From Aphrophora alni (Eukaryota > Arthropoda > Insecta > Hemiptera > Aphrophoridae), in assembly GCA_963513935.1 (NCBI GenBank), contig OY740774.1:26059949-26123948 (forward strand): a stretch of 64,000 nucleotides of DNA. The letters are read 5' to 3'. The translations under genes were made by a program, and so were the position numbers. The notes beneath the pieces are model-generated. The model did no database searches, was not told the origin of the DNA, and was given only the letters and a program-made list of their open reading frames with translations. Shown piece after piece: positions 34,941 to 47,247 of this stretch. Positions within the stretch are counted from its first letter, which is position 1. The number at the start of each line of letters is the position of its first letter.

Positions 34941-35365
34941 CGTTCAATAAACACAGCATCGTCATCACACACCGCACTAACAACAACATACAAAAGCTAT
35001 TACGTAGAAACACTAACATACTTACAGATAAAAAATCAGGTGTATATAGGCTAGATTGCAACGACTGTGATTGCTTCTATATCGGACAAACAGGCAGAAC
35101 ATTCATGAAGCGCTATAAGGAACATTTACCTAAAAATAATTGATATGCCTATAGATCAAAATTTGCGCAACATTTATTCGACAACAATCACTCATACACT
35201 GATTTTAAAACAAACATGACACCACTCCACATCCAAAAAAAGGGACGAATGATGAATGCAATGAAGAGTTTGAAATATACAAGGCATTTAAACAGTCACC
35301 TGACAACATGTTAAATGAAAAATTATCTTTCCAGTCCAACTCACTATATGAAACAGCGCTGAGAT
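34940..35365 (+). pseudogene. Penelope-like GIY-YIG endonuclease domain (inverted partial copy)
   Basis: Encodes 'NKHSIVITHRTNNNIQKLL', then the Cys cluster and GIY-YIG core 'GVYRLDCNDCDCFYIGQTG' and 'TFMKRYKEHLPKNN', where a stop (35141-35143) interrupts the frame. Downstream 'YRSKFAQHLFDNNHSYTDF' continues, then a frameshift near 35260. It lacks a reverse transcriptase and begins abruptly at the junction with the minus-strand copy. Confidence 0.8.
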
Positions 35366-35507
35366 AAAATAGACTGATAAAGCCATCAATAAATAAATAA
35401 ATACTTAAGTATTCTCAACCATTGACCCACCACAGCAATCAGTAGTCCGCGGACCGTACAGCAGTGCGCACTGTCAGTAACTGTGTATACATGTGTATTT
35501 GCATTTT

Positions 35508-35518
<11 letters not shown>

Positions 35519-35538
<20 letters not shown>
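35519..35538 (+). repeat. (TG)n microsatellite
   Basis: About ten TG units inside the 3' UTR of the plus-strand Penelope-like copy; the minus copy has a short (AC)n at the matching place. Confidence 0.85.
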
Positions 35539-35603
35539 ATGTTATATATTTGTGTCTTCGTAATTGTTTTAATGTTTTGACGACCTCTACTACAGAGATG
35601 TAA

Positions 35604-35635
35604 CTGAAGATGGAGTCCCGACTCCGAAACGCGTC
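35604..35635 (+). ncRNA. Hammerhead-like core in 3' UTR (plus copy)
   Basis: CTGAAGA (35604-35610), stem II GGAGTC/GACTCC and GAAACGCGTC (35626-35635), the same motif as on the minus-strand copy. The two cores are about 2.3 kb apart in opposite orientation. Confidence 0.6.
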
Positions 35636-35755
35636 TTGAGAAAACAAGACAAATAAAGTCACATGACGGAACAAATGAGGTAATTTATTACTACATCAAT
35701 TGTTAATCATTATTGACTTGGACATTAACCAAAAACAAACCAAAAATGAACATTA

Positions 35756-35780
35756 AAAAGCTTTTTCGTCTTTAAATAAC
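35756..35780 (-). repeat. Target duplication and remainder of the split Repeat A copy
   Basis: AAAAGCTTTTT followed by 'cgtctttaaataac', which continues the Repeat A end as seen at 19617-19630. Confidence 0.65.
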
Positions 35781-37480
35781 AGAAAAATCTAGTAGATTTT
35801 ATCAAAATCGTTAGAACAGATTTTGCTAAATCACAATTATTTGTTGTGCTCTTATGACAGCTACCCGCAATTTTAAAATATCAAAAGAATGAAAAATAAA
35901 TAAAAAAAGTGTCGAAATATGGCCAAAATATGTTCACTTATTTTCATCATATAGATTCACTCTGATCGTATCTGATTAGGGCTACAGAGAACTACCCAGT
36001 CTACAGACAGACATCATTTCAAAAAGACGTTTTTAGGGTTTAAAGTTAGAGGACGTGAATAATTATATATCCGTGAAAAAATTAGCACAGATTTGTGTTT
36101 AGCCCATCCTTTCTCGGAATGCTAAATAAAAATCTGGTTTGGATTAAATACATAAGGCAGAACTTTCGACATTTATACAGGGGTTTTTAAGATATGTGTC
36201 CTAACTTGAGAAAGTGATTTTTTGCATCAAAATTAAGAAAATAGTTCTTATACACAAACGTAAAAAAGGTTGGTTACTCGTATTTCAGCCATTTTGTGTT
36301 CTCTCTTAGTTATAACTTTAAAAATGATTAACATTTTGAATCGAAGTTTCACACAGAGATTTTCGTTTTACCAATAATAAAATTGTTAGCTTATAAATTG
36401 TCAAAATGACGGTGGTTTGAAATATTTAATATTGAGAATCTCTAAAGCATTTTTTTTTATGTAAATGTATGCAATTTTGAAAATGTATGAGATAAAGTTT
36501 CGATTCCTTATTCTGATAAAACGTAGAATTTAAAATACCAAATTTGTTCTCGAAATGTTAATAATTCCAAAAGTAATAATTATTTTGCCGAGAGGTGGAA
36601 ACAAAGCATTTCTGAACTTATATTTAAAAGTTTTTTTTTATCTGGATTTCCTGAATTACTTCCCGAAATTAGGACACATATTTTTTGAGACCACTGTATA
36701 TAATCTTAATATCACTACAAACATTGCTTTCACCATAGTTATTTATCTATTACATACTTTAACGTCTCTCATATTTGAAATAATTAATTTACGACGAAAT
36801 TGTTTTAGATTTTGAAAACACTTTAAGGTGACAAGTTTTCCAAGCACGCAATTCCCAAGAGTAAAGTTGTAACTCAGCGTAGCGTTACACCTGATCATTT
36901 TATCTGGTCTCGTTCCACCTTCAACGCCCACTCAAATATATTGTACTTAACAAAACCATGATAAATTGTTTCATAAAACAATCCCTTACCGACTTGTCTA
37001 CTCTGTAACTTAAACCTAGCATCTTCATCGGGCACGTGTTTAAAAATGAAAAACCTCTCGGTCATAATCGCATTATTGTTTGCTTTCAAAAAGAGGCTGT
37101 ACTTGAACTAAACCTGAGCAAAATCGTTAAAACCAATCATGCAAAAATCATAACTTTGTATAATCACAATTTTTTTTTGTATTACGTACGGCAGTTACCC
37201 AGATATTTTCCAGTACGAAAAACATATCCTAATATTAGGGCAAAATTTGCCCACATTCAAAATTTTGATTATAATAGATCCACACGTGCGGGCTGTAAAA
37301 ACATTGCACATATGAAAGACGACAAACACGTCATTCCAAAACCACGTATTGAGCTATAGGGAACCGAAAAACGCCTTTATAAGACATCGAAAAAAAATTA
37401 CATCGATTTTTACAGATCCATCACAAAATTTTCTTCTCTACTTCTCACACTACGCGAATATGAGAAAGTAAAAAGCGACG
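35781..37480. repeat. Repeat B copies (diverged)
   Basis: 'gattttatcaaaatcgttag', 'cttatgacagctacccgcaa', 'atatggccaaaatatg' and 'ctacagacagacatcattt' (35800-36030); again 'gagcaaaatcgttaaaacca', 'ttgagctatagggaaccg' and 'ttttcttctctacttc' (37110-37445). A short 'gaaaaacctctcggtcataa' near 37048 is a scrap of Repeat A. No gene. Confidence 0.5.
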
Positions 37481-37691
37481 ATTACTGTGTGTTACTCTAA
37501 TAAGAGTGACAAGTGTTCTGGTAGCAAAAAATTTAAATTGTCACTTTTTCATCATACATTTGTTTAATCGATTTCCACTCGGTCGTGTGGATTTTTTCTT
37601 TGAAAGGTCTTTCCAACGTGTAGTAGGGCTCACTTTAAATAAATGATGTTTAATATAAGTTGATGGTGTTGTACATAAAATATTTTCCAGG

Positions 37692-37726
<35 letters not shown>

Positions 37727-38737
37727 CATTTTTATTTGTGTCCAAGAATAATGTTTGTGTTTATATCTTATTATCATATAAGAAAGAGGAAAGTACACTT
37801 TTTGAAAAATAAAATAAACACTCTCCAAATTTGAATCTGTCCTAAAAGGAGAAATGTATCGAAAAATGTACTCTAGCTATTTGTATAATTTATTAGAGAA
37901 ATATGAAAAATGTGACATAATCCAATGTGTCAAATTTCTAATATTTACTTTCTCAGTTATACGCAGAATAGACAAAGTACAAAATAATACAGAATAAAGA
38001 GTACAAAAATCGATGCCGATTTTTTTGTGGATATATTCATTTTGAGCTCCACTTAAAGCCTTAAAGCTTAAAGGTCTAAAAAAAGTGGTTGGAATGGTGT
38101 CTTTCTATCTGTTGTCTGTTTTGGTGCAGTACTCTACAGCCCAAACAAGTGAACCGATTTTCGTCATATTTGGGTGTATTTGAGAATAACATTTATAAGA
38201 TCTGCTTTTATTGCATTTTATTATAGGGCTGGGTAAATATAATGTGATGGAGCCCAATAACTGATTTGTTTTACATGAATTACAATTATATCAATAATTT
38301 TGTTTTTAAAAACACTGTGAAGCGATATGCCGCTCGATTATTTACATTTCAAATATAAAATAACTTAAGTTTTTGAAAAGAAAACAAATATGTTATTTAA
38401 AGGAAACTGAGTTATACTTTTGGTAGTTTATTATTATTATTGTTATCTTTGTAAATCGATAATTACATTTTGTGTTTGTGTAATTTGGGTCAAGAACCAT
38501 TTAATAATAAAGGTGAACTTCTTAATAACAATCCGTCTACCTTTGAAAACTAGAGGACATTGGCGTAACTTTCCAACAATATATTTGTTGAGTGTTCTAT
38601 CAAAGTTCTAATACTTCATCCTTCCGATTATGAAAGTTTGTAGACAACACTTAAATAAATGTTGACCTTAAAAAACATTTTGCTCTTTGTTTTTACAGGT
38701 TTTATCACCTTATATATAAAAAAAAAAAAAAATTATA
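37481..38737. other. Unassigned AT-rich DNA with poly-A tract
   Basis: A run of about 25 A occurs near 37697-37721. Text near 38095-38170 ('tctttctatctgttgtctg', 'gtgaaccgattttcgtcata') is typical of old insect interspersed repeats and recurs near 63405-63450. No gene. Confidence 0.45.
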
Positions 38738-38910
38738 AAATAAAGATCCTATCCCTGGAATACTACAATATCGCCAAGGTTGGAAAAGAGCAAGATTTGG
38801 TTATAAGAGACCTAGTAAGAAAGGCGTAGGAGAGTCATCTAACCCAAGATTACATGAAAAAAAAGTGTAGATCCAGCTGAGTACAAACTATAAGTGAGCC
38901 CCAAAGGATT
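38738..38910 (+). repeat. Repeat A copy
   Basis: 'aataaagatcctatccctgg', 'atactacaatatcgccaagg', 'gagtcatctaacccaagatt', 'gtgtagatccagctgag' and 'ataagtgagccccaaagg'. Confidence 0.8.
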
Positions 38911-39978
38911 TCAAAAAAAAATCCAGAAATAAAAGAGAGTATGACTGAATATAACTGCTCGGATTTTCTTTATCATTTTTACTATTTGTGTTTATTACAA
39001 CTAATTTGATTAATTTATTTGGAACCAAAGAATATGTTAATGGCTCATTTCCATTCCATTATTCACTTTCAAGTTGAATTATTTATAACAAAAAGGGATC
39101 ATTTGTATATTGCACTGTATATTACACAATTAAGTACAAATAGACTAAATTACACAAACTTTTAGTAATAATAATATAGTAATAAATATATTCCTACAGC
39201 TGTGTCCAAAGCGATCATTTACGACATAAGAACAGGTTCTAAAACAATTGATTAGTACTTAGTGATAAATAAAAAAATTAAAAATGGTTAAATGCAAATT
39301 AACATTAGTTGAATCTACTTGTCGCCAAGAAAATCGAGATATATATATGAAAAGAAATAAAAAGTGGTACTGTTATAGAGTACTGCACACTGTGTTAAAT
39401 CTTCTGTCAATGTATATATTTTATACCTCTCGCTTAATCTAGAAATAATACGACATATAATGTATACTGCAATTTTAGGAACAAATTTGTATGTAATTCG
39501 AGTGTAAAGTGTTTTTTATTGCTCTTGAGAAATTACCGCCCTATACTACGCATCGCACAGGAAGTTTTTCTCTCGTACGATAAAGACCTACTTAACGCTC
39601 TCATACATAAAATAACTAATTGAAAAAGTAAAAAAGTATACGTCCATTGTAATTGTTAATTTGTTCATTTAAATATCAGAAAATTACATAGGCTGAGGGA
39701 AAAAAGGTAGGCCAAAAAATATTTAAAATGTCTGTATAATTAGGTAACCTATCGATAAATCTGGATGAGTACGGACGTGTTTCATCTATTATATTAAAAC
39801 CTTCGGTAAGTCAACCCCCCCCCCCGCTTTTCTCTTAACAATATAGGCTCTGAAATACTCTTGTGCTTTAATTTGAAGTGTAAGGGGTTAGTTTTTAAAT
39901 GGAAGCGTCTGTTTATTTATTTAGTTGATGATTTGTTTTGGTTTATATACAAATTTAACAGATTTTCTTAAACATATT
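38911..39978. other. Unassigned AT-rich DNA
   Basis: A poly-C run at about 39816-39824. About 40 bp near 39225-39250 matches 17620-17660 in reverse. No gene. Confidence 0.45.
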
Positions 39979-40185
39979 GCCCCTCCAGGGCCTTATAGTA
40001 ATTCCAGGTGTGACAATTCGTAGGTACGCTAGCTAGATCTTCATCTAGTCTTGGTTACATCTATTTTATCTGTCCATTTAGGTCACTCGTAACTAACTCT
40101 TGTTCTCTTCCAACGTTATTACAGTATTCGAAGGCTAGGAGTCTCTTCCCCTCAAAGTGAAGATAACCAAGAGTTTTTCGCCTTA
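39979..40185 (-). repeat. Repeat A copy
   Basis: Plus strand: 'cccctccagggccttatagt', 'taactcttgttctcttcc', 'attacagtattcgaaggct' and 'gagtttttcgcctt', the reverse of the family order. Confidence 0.75.
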
Positions 40186-40289
40186 AAACAACAAACACGT
40201 TGGTTTTATTTTTTGATTTGAACGCTTATACGTTTCATATACTAGCTATTATTACTAATGAAATAATATTTCAAGTTAAAAATAAACGA

Positions 40290-40460
40290 ACTTGAAACCC
40301 GGACCTTTTGTTTTACGAGACAATGCTCTACCAACTGAGCTAACCTTAGTCGCTTCCCAGCCTAGGGCGTACACTTCTCACTTGACTTTGATTTTGATCC
40401 AGTTTTGAGTTATAAAATTAATCGTTACAAACGATATTAAAATTAATATTAACTCAACTT
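40290..40460 (-). repeat. tRNA-derived SINE copy (minus)
   Basis: The plus strand shows the reverse of the SINE: 'gaaacccggacc' (box B side), 'gctctaccaactgagcta' (reverse of box A), then 'acttctcacttgactttgat' and 'atcgttacaaacgatatt'. It faces the plus copy at 40546-40765. Confidence 0.7.
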
Positions 40461-40545
40461 GCAGCCCTTAAGCATGTATTTATAGGTTTTAATTTTTGAT
40501 TTTAACCCTTATACGTTTCTTACACCAGCTAGTATTACCAATTAA

Positions 40546-40765
40546 AGTTGAGTAATTATTAATTTCAATATCGTTTGTAACGATGTAATTAATTTAAAAC
40601 TTAAAAAATGGAGCAAAATCAAAGTAAAGTGAGAAGTGTTCGCCCTATGCTGGGAAGTGAATAAGGATAGCTCAGTTGGTAGAGTATTGGCTCGTAAAGC
40701 CAATGGGCTGGGGTTTAATTCCCAGTCTAGGTCGTATATTTTTCACTTGAAATATTATTTAACAA
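40546..40765 (+). repeat. tRNA-derived SINE copy (plus)
   Basis: 'aatatcgtttgtaacgat', 'aaaatcaaagtaaagtgaga', 'ctatgctgggaagtga', then the tRNA-like head (40661-40732) and the tail 'gtatatttttcacttgaaat'. With the minus copy it forms an inverted pair with arms of about 160 bp and a spacer of about 85 bp. Confidence 0.75.
40661..40732 (+). ncRNA. tRNA-like head of SINE
   Basis: Box A TAGCTCAGTTGG is intact; the box B region reads GGTTTAATTCC, one step off consensus. The anticodon stem TTGGC/GCCAA is perfect, with loop TCGTAAA. The D arm is damaged (GCTC/GAGT). Confidence 0.65.
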
Positions 40766-43700
40766 ACACGTCTCTGTTTGTTATAATAATTGCTGCTTTT
40801 TTTTCTTTAATCATGATTTGCTTTCAGTTGTTATTTCGTATTTAATTGACTTTAGCACGGTATTTTTTGTTTGGTTCATTTAACCTTATGTGAATTATTA
40901 TCGGATTTAAGTATTGTTTCATGTTCTAATTTTTATTTATTGTTATTTATGTTGTTGAAACTATGCACATGTAGACGGATATTAAGATTGTGAGAAAGAA
41001 ATATATATATATAATAGGCACCCTAACAACAGTTAACCTGAGAATGTAGCCTGATAATTAAATATCACGTGTTTTTTACAACAGCATAATGTAGTTGGGA
41101 GTTTTTTCTGAATTCATTAGTATAAGTCATAAGTCAGTCCTAATTTTCTTTTCATGATAATGTTCCTTTCAAACGTGTTTAGATAAGTGTTTATTGTCTA
41201 CTTAACTCCAAAACTATTTTATCTCCTTCAAAACAATTCCTTTGTATAGTCACATACTTACAGAAGACGACATTTCTATTAACCGCACTAGTGCTGGCAG
41301 TCTATAATTATTGTGAATGTCTTTAGCTGATTTGTCGAAATGGTTCAATGTTAGCCAAACTTTTAAAATGGCAACTCAGAAGTTAGTTTTTAGAGTAGGA
41401 AAAAAATAATATTTAATAAAATCAAGGGAATAAGCGGCTTGAGGTAGAACAGTTCTGTTATCAGAAAATGCCGAGTGACAGGAGCTTTATCCTGATAAGA
41501 GTCGACATTCTCTAGCCAGGCAGGAATAACTATTTTTATACATCTTTCAAGAATATCAAGGAATATCAATTTGTATGACTTTTTCATCTTGATTCACATA
41601 TTCCATTTACAAAATCCAATGAATGTGAAAAAAAAATTATTAATTTGATCTTGTATTTTTCTTTTTGACTTATTTTTAGTTTTGTGTCGAGTTTATAATG
41701 GTAATCTTCTATATAAAGTTTTGTTTCTATATCATACTAAAAATCCATGATATTACACGATGATTCCATGATGACATTTTTTATAAACTATGGGTCATTT
41801 TCAATTCGGCCAAGAAGATCAAGACAAACAACGTTTCGATTATTCTTCTGTACACGAGTGAAACAGTTTTAAAACCATTTTACGCTAAAATCTTGCGTTG
41901 ACAAGTCACAGACAGTTTTATTATTCATACTAATAATTCTTACCATCAAGCATCAAACAGATAAGATGTTTCACTTTTTTCAGTTCCTATAGTTCCAGAG
42001 GTCATCATCCACGGGTAATCAGAAATGATTTTTATTACTTAAAAATCGAATTAAGGGACGGCCTTAATCTATGTAAACTGATTGTTAAATTTTTTGTCAC
42101 GCTTTCTTGATATTTGACATATAATTTGATGTTATTTAACAGCCATTTTTATGACGTGAAGAAAAGATTAACGCTAAGGAACAAACTATTAAGATTAAAG
42201 AAGTTAAAAATGTATGTGAATGTACTGTAAATAGGTATTAGCTGTTCCATTAGATTCATACTGCTGTCATTAAAAAAACGGTATTATTACTTTGTAGACA
42301 AACTTTCTTATTGTCTATAAACGCATCCGTAGTTGCTACGCAATGCGTCTAAATAATTTCACATTAATACGTCCAAGAACGCGCAGCTATCCAAAGCAAA
42401 GCAATCAATACGGAGTGTTAGAACACGTGATGATATTAATGGGTTATTGTTTGTGGACAGATGTAATCAATATCTTGCTGCCATAACTAAGTACACAGAG
42501 ATACGCCTCACAAAATACAATATTTAAACCTAAAGATACAATACAACAATAATAAAATCAGTGTTTCTTATTTTTTCAATTTAAGATTTGTAAATTATCA
42601 AAATAGATTTATTTTTTTTTAATATACGTTCTTTAAAGCAAATACTTTTCTTCTTATGGTAAACGACTAAGCATCTACATTCCCTTCCACGCTGCAGCAC
42701 CTCTCTGTCCACTTGGACTTTCAGTCTCTTCTCGTGATTCGGTACAAACCTTTTCACTTCTTCTCTGTTGAAATCTTCAGATCGTTTGGTAGTTACAATG
42801 TAAAATCCACTATATTTCTTAAAAGTTTATTCAGAATGACTTAAAATTTCACTATGGCTCGCTCTCAGGTGCAACTGCATAGCTGGATCGCGTGGGTCCA
42901 TAGGATTTCAACACCTGTTTATAAAGAACCCGTTTGTTATGTAAGACAACCATGGTTTTCTTTCAACCAGCCAATTAATTTTGTTATAGATGAAACACAG
43001 AATTTTCTTTCGGCGTGTTCCATCCAACGAACCCTCAAATTCAAATATATCCGTATACTGTTATACTGTATGTGGTTTGATACACACCTGTCCTGTTTAT
43101 ATGTAAAGTCATCGTGTTACATTATTCAAAGTAACACTCCACTTCTTGATCAAGCTTCTTATATTACCGCATATTGGAAGTTACTGACTGCTTCTTCGTT
43201 AGTGTTAACAAACCCAAGATAGATGTGTTGTCAACAAAATGGAGATTGGGATTTAGGTATACTGGATATCACGAGTAAATAATAATAAGACAAATATTAA
43301 TGTAGATCAACAACCTTGAAGAGTCTATGCCTGCTTTTCTATTGGGTAATCTGTATTCAGCAGGTAAAGTTCAGATTACCATGATTCCAGCTTTCGCAAT
43401 CAAAATTAAGTAACACAAATGGAATTCCCATTATTAGAGGTCAACACAGTAACTCTTTAAGCCCCCATATCCCAGGATCTCTCGTCACACATCAAGCAAA
43501 CCTAGTAGCCACTAGTTTAGTATACGGCAGGTGAATTAAGGGAACCGTTATATTGCTGTATTTTTAAATTTATTTTCTTAACTTGCACACTTGCTTGTAA
43601 GACTAATGAGGACTGAAACATTATCCAGAGACACGGACACTATATTCATGGGGCATAACATAACATGAACGAAGCAACTGCCGATTCTATTTAATAAATA

Positions 43701-43823
43701 TGCATTAGCAAGACCAACGAGAACAAAGCAATTGAATGTTTATTAAGTGTGAGCATTATCACAGGGTTAACTCTGCATAACGATTAAGTTACTTGAAAAT
43801 CTCTTGAAAGCACTTTCACAAGC
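40766..43823. other. Unassigned AT-rich DNA
   Basis: A 122-codon plus frame at 42854-43222 has no recognisable domain, no splice context and no similarity I know; chance is likely. Nothing else supported in 3 kb. Confidence 0.45.
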
Positions 43824-43980
43824 ACTAGGTTTAGGGTCCGAAAAGAACCTGAGTTGGCGAAAAGAGACCTGACGGGAAAGATGTAAAAGAAGGATTTAAC
43901 TTAAGACTACATAAAAAAGTTGTAGAACCACCCCTTTCTGGCTTACCACAACCGTACCACTATGAGTGAACCGCTGAGAG
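43824..43980 (+). repeat. Repeat A copy
   Basis: 'tccgaaaagaacctgagttg', 'gcgaaaagagacctgacggg', 'gatttaacttaagactac', 'gttgtagaacca' and 'tatgagtgaaccgct'. Confidence 0.7.
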
Positions 43981-45009
43981 CAATGAGATCTCCGAAAAAC
44001 TATGAATTACCGTATTAAGTGGAAGTTATGCTTTGGACAACGTAGCAAAACGTTTTTTACATCGATAATATACTCTCGTTTAGGGGAGAAATAACATAAA
44101 ACCAAATTACACCAAATAGAACTTCATTTGTAACACCTGTTTTTCGTTAGACATCTTCAGACAACTAAGAACAAAATTAAATCTTATATTTACTGTATTA
44201 ACAACAAGACTGAGGAGGGGTGGGCTGGTTAAGTAAGGACAGTGACCTGGAGAAACCTGAAGAGAGAAACTTTTAAATTATTTTTGCTTTTAATATGGAA
44301 TTTCAACCAAGTATCAACTGTGTTTACATATGCTAATATATTAAATGTATTAAACTGCCATGCTTAATGTATATCGTGCGCGAAATATATTTAAAAAAAA
44401 AAAAAAAAACTTAGACTTAATTTAAGATGACTCTAAGCTCTAACGTTAATGGAACATAATTTTAATTTCATATCCGATCGCACACGCACGTTTGTTTGCA
44501 CGTTTATATTTTATGCATATCATATAACAAATATAGTCTACTCACGTAAAACATTAAACGGGTTTAGGAATCGATTACAATATGACTGGGGTCGACTTTA
44601 AATTCTTGGCTTATTTATTCTTTTAAGGGTAAATAACTTTTTAAGTATAACAATATATTATCTCTAAATATACACTTAATTTGGATTTTCGATTTTATAT
44701 TACTGATACGATCTAGATAAATATATTTGTTTTATAACTTCTATATGTTTTTTTTTTAAGTTGTATACGTGATTATATAAAAACCACAAAAATTTAAACA
44801 AGAGCTATAATAAACCATGAAAACATTATCCTAACATCTAAATAATGAATTATAACTCAATCTTGGTTAAATTAGTAAATACAACAATTTAAGGAAAACT
44901 GTATGGTATTATTAAATTTTATTAAAAAATCTACCACAGTGAGTCATTTAAGTTCTACTGAAATATGACAATTGACAAATATGTATGGATGTAAATATAT
45001 ATATATATA
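43981..45009. other. Unassigned AT-rich DNA
   Basis: Nothing recognised; a short (AT)n directly precedes the RNase H fragment. Confidence 0.5.
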
Positions 45010-45700
45010 TGGATTACCCTCAGCTTATAGTGTATTTCCTACCGAAGTCTTTGCTATTTTGAAAGGCCTTAATACCGCACTATCTGTTTTTCATCTTTTG
45101 TGGTGTTCGGATTCCAAAAGTGCTTTACAGTCTATCCAGGATATGTATTCTAAGAATCCCTTGGTTGAAGATATTCTGTGTTCCATTCAAAGACTTCTAC
45201 TACGGGACGTCGGAGTATCATTTTGCTGGGTACCTGGGCATTGCGGGATTTCGGGAAACACAAAAGCTGACGCAGCGGCAAAGGAAGCAACAAGTCGGAT
45301 ACAAAACACACAGCGAGTTATAGTATCTGACTTTGTATCGACGGTCAACATTATTTTACATAAGAAGCTGAGGGAAGTAAAAGATACTATCCGTCCGTGG
45401 AATTCATTCATACGTGGCAGTTAGTCGTCGAGAGGAAGTGGTGGTTACCCGTGTTCCTATCGGTCATTCCAAGATCACTCGTGGATTTCTGATGGAACGG
45501 GGGAATCCGCCACAATGCCCATTTCGACAAGGTGTGTTATTAATTAAGCACATCCTAACTGAGTGTGTTATGTTTAGAGTTGTACGATGAACTTTTGCCT
45601 TACCAAATTCCATTCAGACGATGTTAGGGGAGATAATGTACAGATCCTTAATAGGGGTTTTTTTACGTTTTCTAAAATGTTTGATACAATTTAAAAGTAA
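45010..45700 (+). pseudogene. Non-LTR retrotransposon RNase H and C-terminus (I/Jockey-like fragment)
   Basis: In the frame to 45424: 'LPSAYSVFPTEVFAILKGL', 'HLLWCSDSKSALQSIQDMY' (the catalytic Asp of the DSxSAL block), 'VGVSFCWVPGHCGISGNTKA' and DAAAKEA (the His/Asp block). That is an RNase H domain as carried at the end of the pol protein in I-like non-LTR elements. After a frameshift near 45420 the C-terminal tail continues: 'VVVTRVPIGHSKITRGFLM' and 'PPQCPFRQGVLLIKHILTEC', a usual Cys-His-Cys-like tail. Reverse transcriptase and endonuclease are absent, so this is a 5'-truncated dead copy. A 3' UTR with repeated 'ttacagc-c/g-tgtaatat' follows and runs into the large inverted repeat. Confidence 0.8.
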
Positions 45701-45892
45701 ATTTTCAGTCTGATTATTGCAGAACCTCCTTACAGCGGTGTAATATTTTGTGTTGTTTAATTAAATTCATTTTTGTGAATAAAAATTCGATCTCTCATTA
45801 CTCGTTGCAGAGTCCTTTTACAGCCCTGTAATATTTGTTTTAATTGTTGTAAATTGTAATTGTTAAGTTGTTGTAGGGCCTTTATACAGCCT
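45701..45892 (+). repeat. Non-LTR element 3' UTR with short diverged repeats
   Basis: Three diverged copies of 'ccttTACAGCccTGTAATAT' near 45728, 45815 and 45881. Confidence 0.6.
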
Positions 45893-46920
45893 TGTAATAT
45901 ATTATGTTGTTATTTATTTATTTTTTCTTATTGCTATCTAGGTTTTGTGTTTATTATAGTTTTTAATGTTTTTATTCTAAGTTATTATGGTAAAGCATCT
46001 TCTTTCCAAAATTTTTGGAAGGCGGTAATCACCGCATTGGTTTTTCACCTTAACCCCCCCCCCCAACTTGTAGGAAGCTGTTTTTTTCAGGCATTTCATT
46101 TCCTATCATTGTGATTCCAATGAATGGTAAACCAGAATTACAATACAAGAAGGAAACAACTTTTAAATATTTGTTATGTTTATAATAAGACAACTTCTAT
46201 TTCTTTCTGTAAATGGTGTTTTGTTAAAGTATACATTAGCTGCGGTATTAGAAATTGTTACTTTTCGGTCTATGATTATTGTAGTGGGTAACAACTGTGC
46301 ACTAGATAGTTGTCAGATTGTGTTTATAAGAACAATTACTTAAATCTATGAAAACTTCCAAGGAGCAATATCTACTCTTTACTGAAACACTAGTAATATT
46401 CACATATATTACACGGATACTAACACAACACACCTTCTAAATTAAAATGGACTGGTTATTCTAAGTTGTAATTCAAATTGATAGCCACCAAAATTTTGAA
46501 GTAAATGAGTTCAATGGAAACGTCATTTGATTTGACACACTAGTAGGAGCCAAACTAGAAATTTATACTTTAGACACTCACATATTATTACTTACTTTTG
46601 CATTTATTTTTGAACGATTTTAAAACCATAGATATTAATTTGCTGAATGTAGAAGCCAAGTAATGAATTGATTACAAAACTAGACTATTTATTGCAAGAC
46701 TATATAATGGTGGACGATGCATATAAATATACGGCGCTATATCTTTGAACAACGTCTTAATTCCTCAGTTTTTGGACCCGTTTCAAATGTTCGATTACGG
46801 CCATCTTGACTTAATTCACGTCAATTGCCAATATGATAACGGTGTCACATTCGGGTCGCATAGTTTAACGTACTATGGTGCACTAGTGATGCTACACGGT
46901 ACGTTATTTTTAAATTATTC
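45893..46920 (+). repeat. 1-kb inverted repeat, left arm
   Basis: Mirrored by 47248-48267 over its full length with scattered substitutions and an 11-base insertion near 46874; identity looks like roughly 95%. Its outer 200 bp include 'ggcggtaatcaccgc', a small stem like those in I/Jockey-type 3' UTRs, so the arm probably starts inside the retrotransposon tail. Open frames inside (for example 45860-46114) are not convincing genes. Confidence 0.9.
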
Positions 46921-47247
46921 CCTCAGATCAATAAATTAATATCAGTAGATATATGTACTGTATTTACATTCAACATTCATGTCATTTACATAGTTTACAT
47001 GGTTATAAAACAAATTCTCGTCTTTAACATAATTATCTTTACATTTTCATTACTATTTAGCGTAGATTGCAGGTGGTTGCATGAATTATTTCGTCTTGTA
47101 ACCGGTCATTCTTAGCTCTAACTAAATATGTTTGAACACGTAGTAAACTTATATTATTACTAAAAATACGGTAGTGGAAAAAAAAAGACAACAAAATGAA
47201 AATAGCCAGGAATGGTAATAATTATAAAGTATCTATAAAGATAATAG
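46921..47247. other. Spacer between the arms of the 1-kb inverted repeat
   Basis: 327 bp of AT-rich DNA without a recognised feature. Confidence 0.7.

Larger units (their letters stand above)
33168..35755 (-). mobile_element. Penelope-like composite: RT copy joined to an inverted partial copy
   Basis: On the minus strand, 34940 to 33168 carries reverse transcriptase, linker, GIY-YIG domain, C-terminus and 3' UTR. At about 34940 it joins a second, plus-strand copy of the GIY-YIG to 3' UTR part (34940-35755). The outer ~750 bp are therefore an inverted repeat, including the hammerhead-like cores. An 11-bp direct repeat AAAAGCTTTTT flanks the composite, and the flanks are two halves of one Repeat A copy, so it behaved as a single insertion. 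Confidence 0.85.

Noticed and set aside
34935..35061. N-terminal extension of the Penelope-like RT frame
   Set aside because: These codons are antisense to the inverted GIY-YIG copy and only happen to be open; they are not part of the RT.
42854..43222. 122-codon open frame as a gene
   Set aside because: No recognisable domain, no exon signals, background composition; a frame of this length can occur by chance in 64 kb.
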